DNA of 55,202 bases from Candidatus Rifleibacteriota bacterium (GCA_018818125.1 JAHISQ010000180.1:1-55202); one strand, 5' to 3'; shown: positions 14,882-24,247, counted from the first letter of the stretch. Translations and numbers: made by a program. Notes: generated from the letters alone by a model not told the origin.

Positions 14882-16073
14882 GATTCACCCCCTCGATAAA
14901 GGTATTGTCACCATTACATAGCTTCAAAGCCAGCTCTTTGAATTCAACAGATTTTTTGGGGTTGTTCTGGTGCGAATAAAAAGCGGCAAGCTGGGCAGCA
15001 AATTCCGGACTTTCCGGCGCAAGTTCCTGAGCCTTAATTAACAAAGGCTCGGCCTGTGCAGGCTGATCAGTCCAGAAATATATCAGTCCAGCAGTATTTA
15101 GAACCGAGGGGTTCTGACCGGCCAATTCCAGCAATTTTGGCAGCAGGCTGACAGCTTCGTCTTTGCGTCCGGTGCTGGCCCGCATAAGAGCGCAGTCATT
15201 AAGTGCAGCAAGGTGGTCTGGCTGCAAAGCAATGGCGCGCTCGTAAAGCGACAGGGATTCAGAAGCCGAACCACCGGATAAACGCAGACTCAAAGCCAGC
15301 TTAAAACAAACATCGGCATTGTTTTCAGAGACGAGGGTCAGGTATTCCCTGTATCGCTTAATTGCAGCAGGCCAATCCTGCTGTAAGCGCAATGCATCGG
15401 CACTAGACAATAAGATTGCCGGATCTTGAGGGAAAATTTCCAAAGCCATACTGGCGACTTCAGAAGCCAGATTCCAGAGGCCGGCACGCATGTAGGTCTC
15501 GATCAAACCATGCCAGACACCAGAATTATAGCGATCGGCGGCAAGAGCTTTCAGAAAAAGCTTTTCGGCTGCCAATGGATTATTGGTTGCCTGATTAAAG
15601 GCTGCAGCGGTTAAAAGCAGCTCAGAATCACCGGGGAAAATCTGCATAGCATCGTGAACAGCCTTATTTGCCTGCTGATAACGGCCAAGATGGATCAAAG
15701 AACGAATGCGATACTGATGGGGCACTATCGACCCTGGAACCGACAAGCTGGCCGAGGCGGCTAGAGCAATCACGTTTTCGAAATTTCCCCTGGCACTTGC
15801 ATCTTTAAGCGCTCCAAGCCATGGCTCTGCCAGACCGTGCTGAACAGGGCGACTGCCGCTGGCGATTTGTGGCGGAAGTTTTATTGCGCCAGAGATCACC
15901 GGAGTTGGCCGCGAATATTGGCTGTTAGTCATAAAGAAACCACGGAGCAACGCTGCCATGGCAAAACCAAGAGCCATGGCCAGCAAAAACAGAATGACAA
16001 AAAGAGTCCGCGAAACAAAGAGGCCCTTCACCGGACTGCCATTGACTTCATCGCTGTAAAATTTAATCAACAT
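14856..16073 (-). CDS. TPR-repeat membrane-anchored protein
   Basis: A 405-residue protein with one N-terminal membrane helix (LFVILFLLAMALGFAMAALL) and then about eight tetratricopeptide-type helix pairs, with motifs such as PGDSELLLTAAAFNQ, GLWNLASEVASMALEIFP, QPDHLAALNDCALM and SPEFAAQLAAFYSHQN. TPR proteins are regular members of exosortase/PEP-CTERM loci, where they scaffold assembly of surface machinery. It overlaps the protease gene by 26 nt, forming a three-gene operon TPR, protease, exosortase. The ATG at 16073 is chosen over the TTG just before it. Confidence 0.8.
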   Translation of the reverse strand: MLIKFYSDEVNGSPVKGLFVSRTLFVILFLLAMALGFAMAALLRGFFMTNSQYSRPTPVISGAIKLPPQIASGSRPVQHGLAEPWLGALKDASARGNFENVIALAASASLSVPGSIVPHQYRIRSLIHLGRYQQANKAVHDAMQIFPGDSELLLTAAAFNQATNNPLAAEKLFLKALAADRYNSGVWHGLIETYMRAGLWNLASEVASMALEIFPQDPAILLSSADALRLQQDWPAAIKRYREYLTLVSENNADVCFKLALSLRLSGGSASESLSLYERAIALQPDHLAALNDCALMRASTGRKDEAVSLLPKLLELAGQNPSVLNTAGLIYFWTDQPAQAEPLLIKAQELAPESPEFAAQLAAFYSHQNNPKKSVEFKELALKLCNGDNTFIEGVNREINKNHL

Positions 16074-16104
16074 CAAAGTTTTTGCTTAAACAATGTCTGT
16101 ACCT

Positions 16105-16132
16105 ATTATAATGTTTTTCCAGACAAAGTTAA
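16105..16132 (-). promoter_or_regulatory. Promoter of the TPR-protease-exosortase operon
   Basis: Minus strand: TTAACT (16132-16127), a 16-nt spacer and a perfect TATAAT (16110-16105), about 32 nt before the TPR start. The -35 match is moderate. Confidence 0.55.
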
Positions 16133-16269
16133 AGCGCAAAGAAAAACCCAAAATTAGTAACGCTATTTTTGGGACGAGTTTCGGAGTTTACCGAGTCAAT
16201 GTACCTGGAAAAATCCGGGCGCCTTTTCTTGTTGAAAGCGCACACTTTTTCAGATTTTCCAGAAATAAT

Positions 16270-17004
16270 TCAAGATGAAACGTTTTTGAAAAAGAAATCG
16301 CCCTGAATAGCCCGGCCCTGCTTATCATAACTCAAATTATGAACACCATCTAATCTAAAACCTCGCTCACGCAGCCATGCGATGATTTCATCCGCCAAGG
16401 CCTGCCCAGAGTAAAGTTCTACAAATGAACATTCCGCGTAAACATAAGAAAAGCGCCCCAACAAATCCTCACACCCTCGAAGCGCTTCCAATTCAAACCC
16501 CTGCACGTCAAGTTTGAGCAAGGCAGGAAAAACTATTTCCTCAGCCGCAAGGAATTCAGTCAGGCGACCGACCTTAACCATGGCACTATTAATTTCTTCA
16601 GTTCCTGGAAACAATGTTGTCTGCAAAGTTGAAATGGGTAAAAGAGACGAAGAATCATCTGCAGCAGCCACGTGGAGAATAGCTGTTCCAGCCTTCGCGC
16701 CAATAGCCGCCTGATTAAAGGTCACCGCCGAATCCCCATTAAATAACTTTTCAAATCTGCCTGCAACCTCGGGAAGAGGTTCAAAGCTGATAACACGCGC
16801 TTGTGGGGCCCAATGCCTCACCGCCAATGCGAATTGCCCACGATTAGCGCCAATATCCACTACGGTTGCCAGGCCAGGCGGAAATATTCCACGATGCTCA
16901 GCCCCCACAAACACCCGCCTACAAATAAGTGCCTTCAGCAAACGAGGCGAGCGAAGAACTTGCGCCAGTTTGTCAAGACGACTAAGAAATAATTGAAAAT
17001 TCAT
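16270..17004 (-). CDS. FkbM-family methyltransferase
   Basis: A 244-residue SAM-dependent methyltransferase of the FkbM type: VVDIGANRGQFA (SAM loop), ISFEPLPE (acidic ribose-binding strand), LLKLDVQGFELEALRG (the family signature) and YAECSFVELY. FkbM enzymes O-methylate sugars of surface glycans or polyketides. It is the first gene of the large polysaccharide region and has a single-gene layout. It is more GC-rich than the following 17-34 kb block. Confidence 0.85.
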   Translation of the reverse strand: MNFQLFLSRLDKLAQVLRSPRLLKALICRRVFVGAEHRGIFPPGLATVVDIGANRGQFALAVRHWAPQARVISFEPLPEVAGRFEKLFNGDSAVTFNQAAIGAKAGTAILHVAAADDSSSLLPISTLQTTLFPGTEEINSAMVKVGRLTEFLAAEEIVFPALLKLDVQGFELEALRGCEDLLGRFSYVYAECSFVELYSGQALADEIIAWLRERGFRLDGVHNLSYDKQGRAIQGDFFFKNVSS

Positions 17005-17084
17005 ACCTCAGCGACCCTTCTCTAATTACGTGCTGCTTTGATCTCAGGTTAGCAAATTTAATTCTGAGTGACATCAAATGCAAA

Positions 17085-17801
17085 TCACCGTTTAATACCC
17101 AGTAGCACTACGTGACTAGCCGTCCGATAGGGGTTTATTCCAGCATCACTGGTGTTAAGAATATGCACGCTTTTACAGCTTGATTTTATCAACTTATAGT
17201 TGTTAAAAACCGAATAAGAATAGGCAATACCGTCACCATCAGATATGGTGTATCCCTTTCCTTTTGTTTTCAGAAAATCAACAAATTTCCACAAGCCAAA
17301 ACAATTGAAAATCTGCTTTACTGAGCGCGCAAGCAATGAGCCGTGACCGAAATTGTTCGAGTCAGAAATGAATATGGCCTTATCAGCAACTCGAAGCATT
17401 TCCGAAACAGCCAGCGCCGGCCTCTTAATGTGATGTAACACCCCAAATTCACATACTAAATCAAATTCCGATGCACGGAACTGCAATTTGGTAGCATCAC
17501 CATCAAAAAGCTCTTCCTCAGTTAAACCTTGTGAGTAACCAACCTGTCTAAGCTCTTTAACTGGCTCAACACCAACAATCCTTATCCCTGGGCAGTGGTG
17601 CTTGATATATTGTATTGCTCGACCAGTTCCAGAACCAATATCAAGAATCGACTTTACTCCAAGATAATTAATTGAAGCTGCTAGAAAGGAAAGACCACAA
17701 GAATGCTCATCCATTCCATCGACATGCATTGCATTATACTTATCTGCTGTCCTGGAGTAATAAAGCCTTTGTTTTTCAATTTCATCTATAGCATTTGCCA
17801 T
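17085..17801 (-). CDS. Class I SAM-dependent methyltransferase
   Basis: A 238-residue protein with SAM-binding ILDIGSGTGRAIQYIK, VGVEPVKEL, LVCEFGVLHHIKRPALAVSEMLRVA (motif post I) and a divergent C-terminal half. It probably methylates a sugar or lipid-linked intermediate of the surface glycan. The base composition is clearly AT-rich, as in the following genes. The ATG has no good ribosome site. Confidence 0.78.
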   Translation of the reverse strand: MANAIDEIEKQRLYYSRTADKYNAMHVDGMDEHSCGLSFLAASINYLGVKSILDIGSGTGRAIQYIKHHCPGIRIVGVEPVKELRQVGYSQGLTEEELFDGDATKLQFRASEFDLVCEFGVLHHIKRPALAVSEMLRVADKAIFISDSNNFGHGSLLARSVKQIFNCFGLWKFVDFLKTKGKGYTISDGDGIAYSYSVFNNYKLIKSSCKSVHILNTSDAGINPYRTASHVVLLGIKR

Positions 17802-17850
17802 CCGGAGGAATCCTTAGCATTTGTGTATTTGTAAATATTCATTTTTGCCT

Positions 17851-17984
17851 CTTGAGCTTGTGAATTCAAAAGGTTACCACATAAATATATTACATAAAGT
17901 TGGGATATAAAGCCAGAGATGAAGAATTATAATGATATTGAGTTACCAAATCTTACCTGAAAACGTGTTATAAGAGTCTCTAAA
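17851..17984 (+). repeat. 134-bp direct repeat copy 1 with a broken methyltransferase start
   Basis: This block matches 19097-19230 with few gaps and clear similarity over its whole length. It includes an ATG at 17919 that begins MKNYNDIELPNLT and then hits a stop; in copy 2 the same ATG starts a complete methyltransferase gene (MKNYKELIYQSYLQ). It is therefore the leftover 5' end of a paralogous gene. No other gene is seen in 17802-18113. Confidence 0.8.
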
Positions 17985-18113
17985 GTGACCCGCCATCTTC
18001 TCTGAAAAAAGCAGAACCATTTTCTGCCTTTAACGATTTTTTGACCACAAATTTTTAGTTTTTTAGTACAATTCATATTATACTATCCGAAAGTATTCCC
18101 TAAAAGGAAAATA

Positions 18114-19031
18114 ATGAAGTCTAAATTGGGTTATAGCAAGTTTAAACTCCTGTTGCGTAAGTTCGGCCACCTTGAGTTCATTAGATTTGGGTTAAGAGAC
18201 AGACTAATTCGTATTTTTCATAGCCCTGATACTGCGACAAAAGAAAAATTTTCCGTAAATTTTTATGGACTGAAATACCCGGGAGAACTTAGCTGTTTCC
18301 TTGATTGGTCCGTCTTTTATTATGGAGCTTATTCAAAGGATGAGCTGACCATTCTAGGGCACTTGATCCAAGCTTCCTGTGGCGAAAACATTCTTGATAT
18401 TGGTGCAAACATAGGTCATCATTCCTTATTTTTCTCAACATTTGAAAAAAATGTTCACGCATTTGAGCCATTCGAAGGTGTTTCTCGGAAATTAGAAGAA
18501 AAAATCCATGTTAATAATGTTAAAAACATTACTCTGCACAAAATTGCCCTGGGCGAAAAAAATGAAACCCAAACTTTTTACCCATCAGATAACAACAACA
18601 CTGGCACTGGTTCCTTTGTAAACACAAAAACGAAAGCAAAGCCCCTAATTTTTCAGATTTTCAAAGGGGACGAGTTCTTAGCAACACGAAATATAAAAAA
18701 TATTGGCCTTATAAAAATCGACGTAGAGGGCCTTGAAATCGACGTTATAAAGGGTCTTAAAGACACTCTTACAAAGGAGCGACCCATTGTTTTTTTTGAA
18801 TGGACCCAGGGAAATTTATCGGCTGAAAATTTGAGCAGCAACTCTCTACAAAATGAGCTTTTCCCGCAAGATTACGATTTTTTCGCTTTTATCCCCTCCC
18901 ATCCGAAGTTTTTTCTATTATCTAACCGGAAAACAAAGCTGCAAAAACTGCAGAAACTGCATCATGGCTTTAATTTCGAAAATCTTGTCGCAGTGCCAAA
19001 AGAGATACGATTACCACAGCAAATATTGTAA
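18114..19031 (+). CDS. FkbM-family methyltransferase
   Basis: A 305-residue FkbM enzyme: ILDIGANIGHHSLFFS, VHAFEPFEGV, LIKIDVEGLEIDVIKG and IVFFEWTQGN. Substrate is presumably a glycan sugar. The gene lies alone between two 134-bp direct repeats (17851-17984 and 19097-19230), suggesting it entered or moved as a unit. Strongly AT-rich, with many Lys, Phe, Ile and Asn codons. The preceding sequence has a GGAAAAT-type ribosome site. Confidence 0.85.
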   Translation: MKSKLGYSKFKLLLRKFGHLEFIRFGLRDRLIRIFHSPDTATKEKFSVNFYGLKYPGELSCFLDWSVFYYGAYSKDELTILGHLIQASCGENILDIGANIGHHSLFFSTFEKNVHAFEPFEGVSRKLEEKIHVNNVKNITLHKIALGEKNETQTFYPSDNNNTGTGSFVNTKTKAKPLIFQIFKGDEFLATRNIKNIGLIKIDVEGLEIDVIKGLKDTLTKERPIVFFEWTQGNLSAENLSSNSLQNELFPQDYDFFAFIPSHPKFFLLSNRKTKLQKLQKLHHGFNFENLVAVPKEIRLPQQIL

Positions 19032-19096
19032 TTTTACAACCGTGCTCTTGTTCCATATCGCAGAAATATGATCCCTTTACTGCATTGTCTTGATCA

Positions 19097-19230
19097 CTTG
19101 AGTTTGTGAATTCAAAAGGTTACCATATAGATATTTTACACAAGGTTGCGAAATAAATAAGGCCAGAGATGAAGAATTATAAAGAATTGATTTACCAATC
19201 CTACCTGCAAACGTGTTATAAGGATCTAAA
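19097..19230 (+). repeat. 134-bp direct repeat copy 2 (intact gene start)
   Basis: Counterpart of 17851-17984. It spans the region upstream of, and the first 20 codons of, the methyltransferase gene at 19169, so the repeat includes its promoter and ribosome site. Confidence 0.8.
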
Positions 19231-19918
19231 AAGCCTTCTCCGCTTTCGCCTAAATCCAAGAGAAGCATATTTAACCAATATAGTAAAACGATTTTTCCCC
19301 AAAGACAGAAATTCTAAAATCCTTGATTTAGGCTGTGGGAATGGTGCTTTGCTGTATTTTGCAAAAAAGAATGGTTATCAGAATATCAAAGGGCTTGATG
19401 TCTCAGCAATGCAAGTTGAAGAAGCTGGAGCAATTGGACTTTCAGAAGCTGAAGTAGAATGCCTCGATTTCGTCGGTCATCTGGAAAATCTGCCAGCAGA
19501 AAGCTATGATTTTATTATTTCTTTTGATGTTTTAGAGCATCTTAGCAAGCAAGAGATATTCAATTTTGGAGCAAACGTCTTCAGATTGTTAAAAAAAGAT
19601 GGGACATGGCTTATTCACGCACCGAACGGAGAATCTTTATTTGGCAATAGAGTGCTTTTTGGTGACTTTACCCACGAAATTTCATTTACTTGCAGCTCTT
19701 TGGAGCAAATTAAAAACGCACTTGGTTTTAGTAAAGCATTCTTTTTCGAGGACGAGCCAGCAGTACATGGTATCAAAAGTCTGATTCGCTATCTTCTCTG
19801 GAAACTAATCAGGTTAATGCCGGCACTATGGCTGGCAATTGAAACAGGCTCTCCCGGAAAAATTCACAGCCAAAATCTGATTGCATTATTAAAAAAGCAA
19901 GGTCAAACAAAAACATGA
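19169..19918 (+). CDS. SAM-dependent methyltransferase
   Basis: A 249-residue class I methyltransferase: ILDLGCGNGALLYFAKK (SAM loop), IKGLDVSAMQVEEA, YDFIISFDVLEHLSKQEI and FRLLKKDGTWLIHAPNGES. First gene of a four-nucleotide-overlap operon with the next two genes. Likely acts on the surface glycan. A truncated paralogue start lies 1.25 kb upstream. Confidence 0.82.
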   Translation: MKNYKELIYQSYLQTCYKDLKSLLRFRLNPREAYLTNIVKRFFPKDRNSKILDLGCGNGALLYFAKKNGYQNIKGLDVSAMQVEEAGAIGLSEAEVECLDFVGHLENLPAESYDFIISFDVLEHLSKQEIFNFGANVFRLLKKDGTWLIHAPNGESLFGNRVLFGDFTHEISFTCSSLEQIKNALGFSKAFFFEDEPAVHGIKSLIRYLLWKLIRLMPALWLAIETGSPGKIHSQNLIALLKKQGQTKT

Positions 19919-20544
19919 AGAATATTCAAAAGAAGTATGGCTGGAAAAATGCCGACCCGACCTGCGCTCATGATTATTTGTGGTCCTCAATTCTAAAACT
20001 TCTGCCAGGAAGCAAACTTCGAGTGGTAGACTTAGGCTGCGGCAATGGTTTCCTTGCTTCGGCCCTGGCAAACCTGGGGCATTCTGTTGTTGGATTCGAC
20101 ATCTCAGAAGACGGGATTCTCATTGCGAAAGAAAAATATCCCAACGTGAAATTCTTTGCAAAATCCGTATATGATGACCTTACTGAACTCGGTTCAAATT
20201 TCGACTTAGCGATATCTTCCGAAGTCATTGAGCACTTGTATGATCCACACGCTCTTGCCAGGCAAGCCTTTAACCTTTTGCGCCCAGGTGGATCCTTTAT
20301 TGTCACCACTCCCTATCATGGCTATTTTAAAAACCTTGTGTTAAGTCTGTTTGACAAATGGGACGATCATCACACCTCATTGAGTTTGGGTTGGCACATA
20401 AAATTCTTTTCCACCAGAACTCTTTCTCGACTACTTAGAGAGTCTGGTTTTTGCAACCTTGTCTTTTGCAACTCCGGCCGTTTTCCGGGTTTTTGGAAGT
20501 CAACAGTCTGCAGATCTGAAAAAAATAAGGATCTTAAATCATGA
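19915..20544 (+). CDS. SAM-dependent methyltransferase
   Basis: A 209-residue class I methyltransferase similar to UbiG/COQ3-type enzymes: RVVDLGCGNGFLASALANLG, VVGFDISEDGILIAKEK, DLAISSEVIEHLYDPHALA and NLLRPGGSFIVTTPYHGYFKN. Overlaps the genes on both sides by 4 nt (ATGA), so translation of the three is coupled. Probable glycan or lipid-intermediate methylation. Confidence 0.82.
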   Translation: MKNIQKKYGWKNADPTCAHDYLWSSILKLLPGSKLRVVDLGCGNGFLASALANLGHSVVGFDISEDGILIAKEKYPNVKFFAKSVYDDLTELGSNFDLAISSEVIEHLYDPHALARQAFNLLRPGGSFIVTTPYHGYFKNLVLSLFDKWDDHHTSLSLGWHIKFFSTRTLSRLLRESGFCNLVFCNSGRFPGFWKSTVCRSEKNKDLKS

Positions 20545-21761
20545 AAGCACTTTTCGCCTTCTTGCACAATGTTACTGGCATTGGGCTTTTTTATCCCCTG
20601 AAAAATCTTTCTGGGGGTTCTTTTGCAATTGCCCTTTCAAGGTTGAAAAGGCTGCAGTCACTTGTTCATTCAATGGCTCATCGTTCTTTGACATTGAAAT
20701 CATTCCCTGTGAGAGTACAAATAGAGACAGTCAATGCATGCAATTTTAGATGCAAAATGTGCGCAAGAGTTACTATTGGTCAGATATCATTTGCTGAAAT
20801 TTCTTTAGAGAGATTTACTAGACTCATTAAGGAAATTCACCCTTATTACGTTACCTTAAATGGGCTGGGCGAACCTTTTTTAGACAAAACCATTTTAAAA
20901 AAAATTCGTTTCCTTGTCAAAAACGATATTATGGTTAGTATGCCAACCAATGGCTCTCTTCTCAACGAATTAGTTGTCAGCAAAAGCGAGGAAGCTTTTC
21001 CGGATATTCTTCAATTTTCTGTTGATGGAGCAACCAAAAAATCTTTCGAAGCTATTCGTGTTGGCAGCAACTTTGAGACTGTTATAGAAAACTACCGAAA
21101 TATCTTGACGCGCCACCAAAATGGAAAGAACCGACCGGGTACCCAAATAAGGATTTTGTGCGCCCTGCAAAAAAAGAATTTTTTTGAGTTTCAAGAAATG
21201 TTTGCTCTTATGTCAAGTTTGAATGCTCTTGAGATTTTTTGTCTGGTCCCGATCTATAATTTTTCCCCGGAAACCCAAAGTTTTACAGCAGAGATACCCA
21301 ATCCTCATGACGTTGAAGAACTTACCCAATTAATTGCTCCCAGGATTAAAACAGCCAAAACGCCCAGGGAAAAGGAATTTTATGAAAATTGGTTGCAGTG
21401 TGCCAAAAATTTCGAAAAACCTGACCAGCCTTCTGCGCCTGAAGAAACCAATACGCCTTGTTTGATACCATGGTTTAACACCTATATTGCAGCTAACGGC
21501 GATGTTTTACCGTGTTGCTATTTACTAGGCCGCCCAAGTCATATTATGGGAAATGTTTTAAATAAATCATTTCAAGAAATTTGGAATGGTTCAAATTATG
21601 TTTCTTTCAGAAAAAACTTGATGCAAAACCGAAGCTCTCTCCCTGGTTGCAGGACCTGCCCTCGGAACGATGCTTCTTTTCACCAAAAATTGAAAATTAT
21701 TGATCAAGTACTTTATTTAAAATCACATTTGGGGATAGTATCGGGTAAAGTTTCATTATAA
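20541..21761 (+). CDS. Radical SAM/SPASM protein in the glycan region
   Basis: A 406-residue protein with CNFRCKMC (Cys 67, 71, 74), LNGLGEPFLD in place of the usual GGEP, LQFSVDGATKKSFEAIR and a SPASM-type C terminus: CLIPWFNTYIAANGDVLPCC, then GCRTCPRND. There is no peptide precursor or PqqD here; it is coupled to two methyltransferases, so a sugar or lipid substrate is more likely than a peptide. Some relatives modify sugars or act as dehydrogenases; the exact reaction cannot be told. Confidence 0.8.
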   Translation: MKALFAFLHNVTGIGLFYPLKNLSGGSFAIALSRLKRLQSLVHSMAHRSLTLKSFPVRVQIETVNACNFRCKMCARVTIGQISFAEISLERFTRLIKEIHPYYVTLNGLGEPFLDKTILKKIRFLVKNDIMVSMPTNGSLLNELVVSKSEEAFPDILQFSVDGATKKSFEAIRVGSNFETVIENYRNILTRHQNGKNRPGTQIRILCALQKKNFFEFQEMFALMSSLNALEIFCLVPIYNFSPETQSFTAEIPNPHDVEELTQLIAPRIKTAKTPREKEFYENWLQCAKNFEKPDQPSAPEETNTPCLIPWFNTYIAANGDVLPCCYLLGRPSHIMGNVLNKSFQEIWNGSNYVSFRKNLMQNRSSLPGCRTCPRNDASFHQKLKIIDQVLYLKSHLGIVSGKVSL

Positions 21762-21918
21762 AACAGATTTGGAGTTTATTTGCTCAGATGGAAACCCGCG
21801 GATAAAGGGTCGGGCTAATTAAACCACATAAGACCTATCCTTACGCATTCTATTCACGGTAATCAGAGCTGCTTTTTTAATTATGTAGTCATATTCAGGT
21901 CAGTTGGATTTGTTCAGC

Positions 21919-22740
21919 TTATTTCTTAACAAACTCAACAATCAGAAGCCATCCTAGAGTTCTTTTTAAAAAATCATCCAGTATTTTTGGGATAAATGGA
22001 ATCATTTTTTTGGCCATGTGATCAATTGAGACTTTTTTTGTTTTCAAGCCCACGTTGGCTAGAGAAGTAACCAATTCGGCTGGGGTATAGTGACGGTGAT
22101 AGTAACCATCAGTAAAATACCGTTGCACCGTCTCTAGCGAATCACCAGCAAACAGCTTTCCTTTTGCTATTAACCAATATAACCCTTTTAAGATATATCT
22201 CAGGCTATTCTTGTTGTACACCATTATTAGTCCCTCACCGCCAGAGTGAAGTAATCGGCTGACTTCTTTGAATGCCTCTTGGGGTTTACTACTATGGTGC
22301 AGCACTCCCCAGGAAAACACGAAATCAAAGTTTCCTGACTCGAATGCTGTTTTCTCTGCATCCATATTAAACACCTCAACGCTCAGTCCTTGGCTAAGAG
22401 CATTCATTCTGGTCAGTTTTGTTGCCATTTCAGTAATGTCAATTGCAACTACGTTGGCTTGGACCTTCGCAAATAGGATCGTAGCTGCACCAGAACCACA
22501 ACCAATCTCCAGCACTTTTTTCCCTCTCCAATTAGCAAAACTAAATCTTCTACGGATCCATGGGTTGCTTTGCAAAAATGCCATTTCGACTTTGGCAAAA
22601 CTTTCTGGAAGTCGATCGTCCTTTTCCCATTCAGTGTAGGTCATTGGCAAATTTTCCCACCATTGCTTATTAAGTTCTTGTGGTGATTGACTTGCTGATT
22701 CAGATGATTTCCGCGCTCGCAAGAATGGATTTTCTTCCAT
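21919..22740 (-). CDS. SAM-dependent methyltransferase
   Basis: A 273-residue class I methyltransferase: NQQWWENLP-like N terminus (NKQWWENLPMTYTEWE), VLEIGCGSGAATILFAK, VVAIDITEMATKLTRM, FDFVFSWGVLHHSSKPQEAFKE and RLLHSGGEGLIMVYNKNS. This type is common in O-antigen loci. It is convergent with the radical SAM gene and has a perfect promoter at 22894-22922. Confidence 0.82.
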   Translation of the reverse strand: MEENPFLRARKSSESASQSPQELNKQWWENLPMTYTEWEKDDRLPESFAKVEMAFLQSNPWIRRRFSFANWRGKKVLEIGCGSGAATILFAKVQANVVAIDITEMATKLTRMNALSQGLSVEVFNMDAEKTAFESGNFDFVFSWGVLHHSSKPQEAFKEVSRLLHSGGEGLIMVYNKNSLRYILKGLYWLIAKGKLFAGDSLETVQRYFTDGYYHRHYTPAELVTSLANVGLKTKKVSIDHMAKKMIPFIPKILDDFLKRTLGWLLIVEFVKK

Positions 22741-22893
22741 AATTTCTCCAACATTTAAACTATAGCAATTAGACCTGGTTTTCCAAAATTATCCACGTCA
22801 ACAACAAAACCGACCAGAAAAATATTTGCTAATTTAAGCAGTTCAACTCTGGGCAAGTGATCTAAAAAAAGGAATTTGCCTTCACGCAAAGTA

Positions 22894-22922
22894 ATTATAG
22901 AGAATCATTTTGGGGGTGTCAA
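22894..22922 (-). promoter_or_regulatory. Consensus sigma70 promoter
   Basis: Minus strand TTGACA (22922-22917), a 17-nt spacer and TATAAT (22899-22894): a perfect match. It drives the methyltransferase at 22740 with a leader of about 150 nt. The rest of 22741-23080 holds no gene. Confidence 0.85.
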
Positions 22923-23080
22923 CACAATCAAATTTCCCAAAAATAGCGTTGGCATTTTTTGATCATGTTTTGCAAATTTTTAGTAATATTTATTTCCGCA
23001 AAATCTGAACAATAGACTTTTTAAAATTTGGTTGCAGTGCCAAGAGAGATCTGTTTGCCATGACAAATTTCAGAACTTTA

Positions 23081-24070
23081 TTACTGGGCTCTCTTTCCAT
23101 CAGAAGAGGACAGGTCGTTTTGCAGCATTGCCTTAATCACATCTAGCATTTTATATTGAGCCTTCCAACCCAATACTTGAAGTGCTTTTGAGGGATCAGC
23201 GCGACTGACTGTCAATTCGTTTGGCCGCATATGCTCATGAACCTGCTCAACATGCTCTCGCCAATTCAAATCCAACTCACGAAAAGTTGTTTCAACAAAA
23301 CTCTCAAGCGTATTACTTGCACCAGTCGCAACGACCAGGTCTTCTGGCTTTTCCTGCTGCAACATCAACCACATAGCCTCAACGTATTCAGGGGCCCAGC
23401 CCCAATCTCTCATTATATCCAGCCGACCCAAAAGAAGCTTTTCTTGCGAACCACCAGCAATTTTAAGAGCGGATGAAATTATCTTCTGAGTTACAAATCG
23501 AGCAGGACGAAGTGGAGATTCATGATTGAACAGAATTCCATTACATGCAAAAAGATTGTATGCTTCTCGATAATTGTTTACCAGCCAGAAAGCAGATGAT
23601 TTAGCCACTGCGTATGGACTTCTAGGCAAAAATGGAGTTGTTTCATTAGCCCGATTTCCTTGTGTATCTCCAAAACATTCACTGGAAGCAGCATGGAAAA
23701 ATCGAATCTTGCCATCCATCATCCTGCATGCCTCAAGAACATTTAGCACTCCGAGAACGATACTTTGAATGGTTTCTGCAGGCTGCTCAAATGATAGTCC
23801 AACTGAAGACTGACCTGCTAAATAATAGATTTCATCAGGCAAACTTTTCTTTATTGCAACCAAAACACTTCGAAAATCCTCAGGAACCATAGATATGAAT
23901 TGAATCTTATCCCTAATACCCAACATGGAAAGGCTGGAAAAACTTGATCCTTGAGCATCGCGGGAAGTACCCCACACCCGATAGCCCTTACGAAAAAGGA
24001 ACTGAGCAAGATAGCTACCATCTTGTCCGCTGACACCACAAATCAGAGCTGTTTTGGGTACACTATTCAT
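23081..24070 (-). CDS. gmd: GDP-mannose 4,6-dehydratase-like SDR enzyme
   Basis: A 329-residue extended SDR protein: dinucleotide loop GVSGQDGSYLAQFL (residues about 12-25, characteristic of GMD), LAGQSSVGLSFEQP, HAASSECFGD, the catalytic YAVAKSS, LFNHESPLRP and IMRDWGWAPEYVEAMW. GMD converts GDP-mannose to GDP-4-keto-6-deoxymannose, the precursor of fucose, rhamnose and perosamine-type sugars. All key motifs are intact; the length is slightly short for the family. Related dehydratases cannot be excluded. No reductase or epimerase partner is seen nearby. Confidence 0.85.
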   Translation of the reverse strand: MNSVPKTALICGVSGQDGSYLAQFLFRKGYRVWGTSRDAQGSSFSSLSMLGIRDKIQFISMVPEDFRSVLVAIKKSLPDEIYYLAGQSSVGLSFEQPAETIQSIVLGVLNVLEACRMMDGKIRFFHAASSECFGDTQGNRANETTPFLPRSPYAVAKSSAFWLVNNYREAYNLFACNGILFNHESPLRPARFVTQKIISSALKIAGGSQEKLLLGRLDIMRDWGWAPEYVEAMWLMLQQEKPEDLVVATGASNTLESFVETTFRELDLNWREHVEQVHEHMRPNELTVSRADPSKALQVLGWKAQYKMLDVIKAMLQNDLSSSDGKRAQ

Positions 24071-24129
24071 TAAATATCTTTTTGACTTCAGCAGTCTTTT
24101 TCACCATGGCCCATTTTAAATCTGATGAA

Positions 24130-24159
24130 AGTATAGTCGATCATTATTTGGCGTGTCAA
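24130..24159 (-). promoter_or_regulatory. Promoter of the gmd-like gene
   Basis: Minus strand TTGACA (24159-24154), an 18-nt spacer and TATACT (24135-24130), about 60 nt before the start. The surrounding bases resemble those around the promoter at 22894-22922. Confidence 0.7.
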
Positions 24160-24247
24160 ACCAATTTAGCCCACCCAAAAACATGATTTCTGATATTTTT
24201 TCCTATTTTTTTAAATGCAAGCTGGTTATAATACTGTCAGGAAACAA

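Noticed and set aside
16159..22950. 16-bp inverted repeat pair (AACGCTATTTTTGGGA and its complement) bounding the methyltransferase block
   Set aside because: A 16-bp AT-rich match can arise by chance in 55 kb, and no longer flanking similarity is seen.
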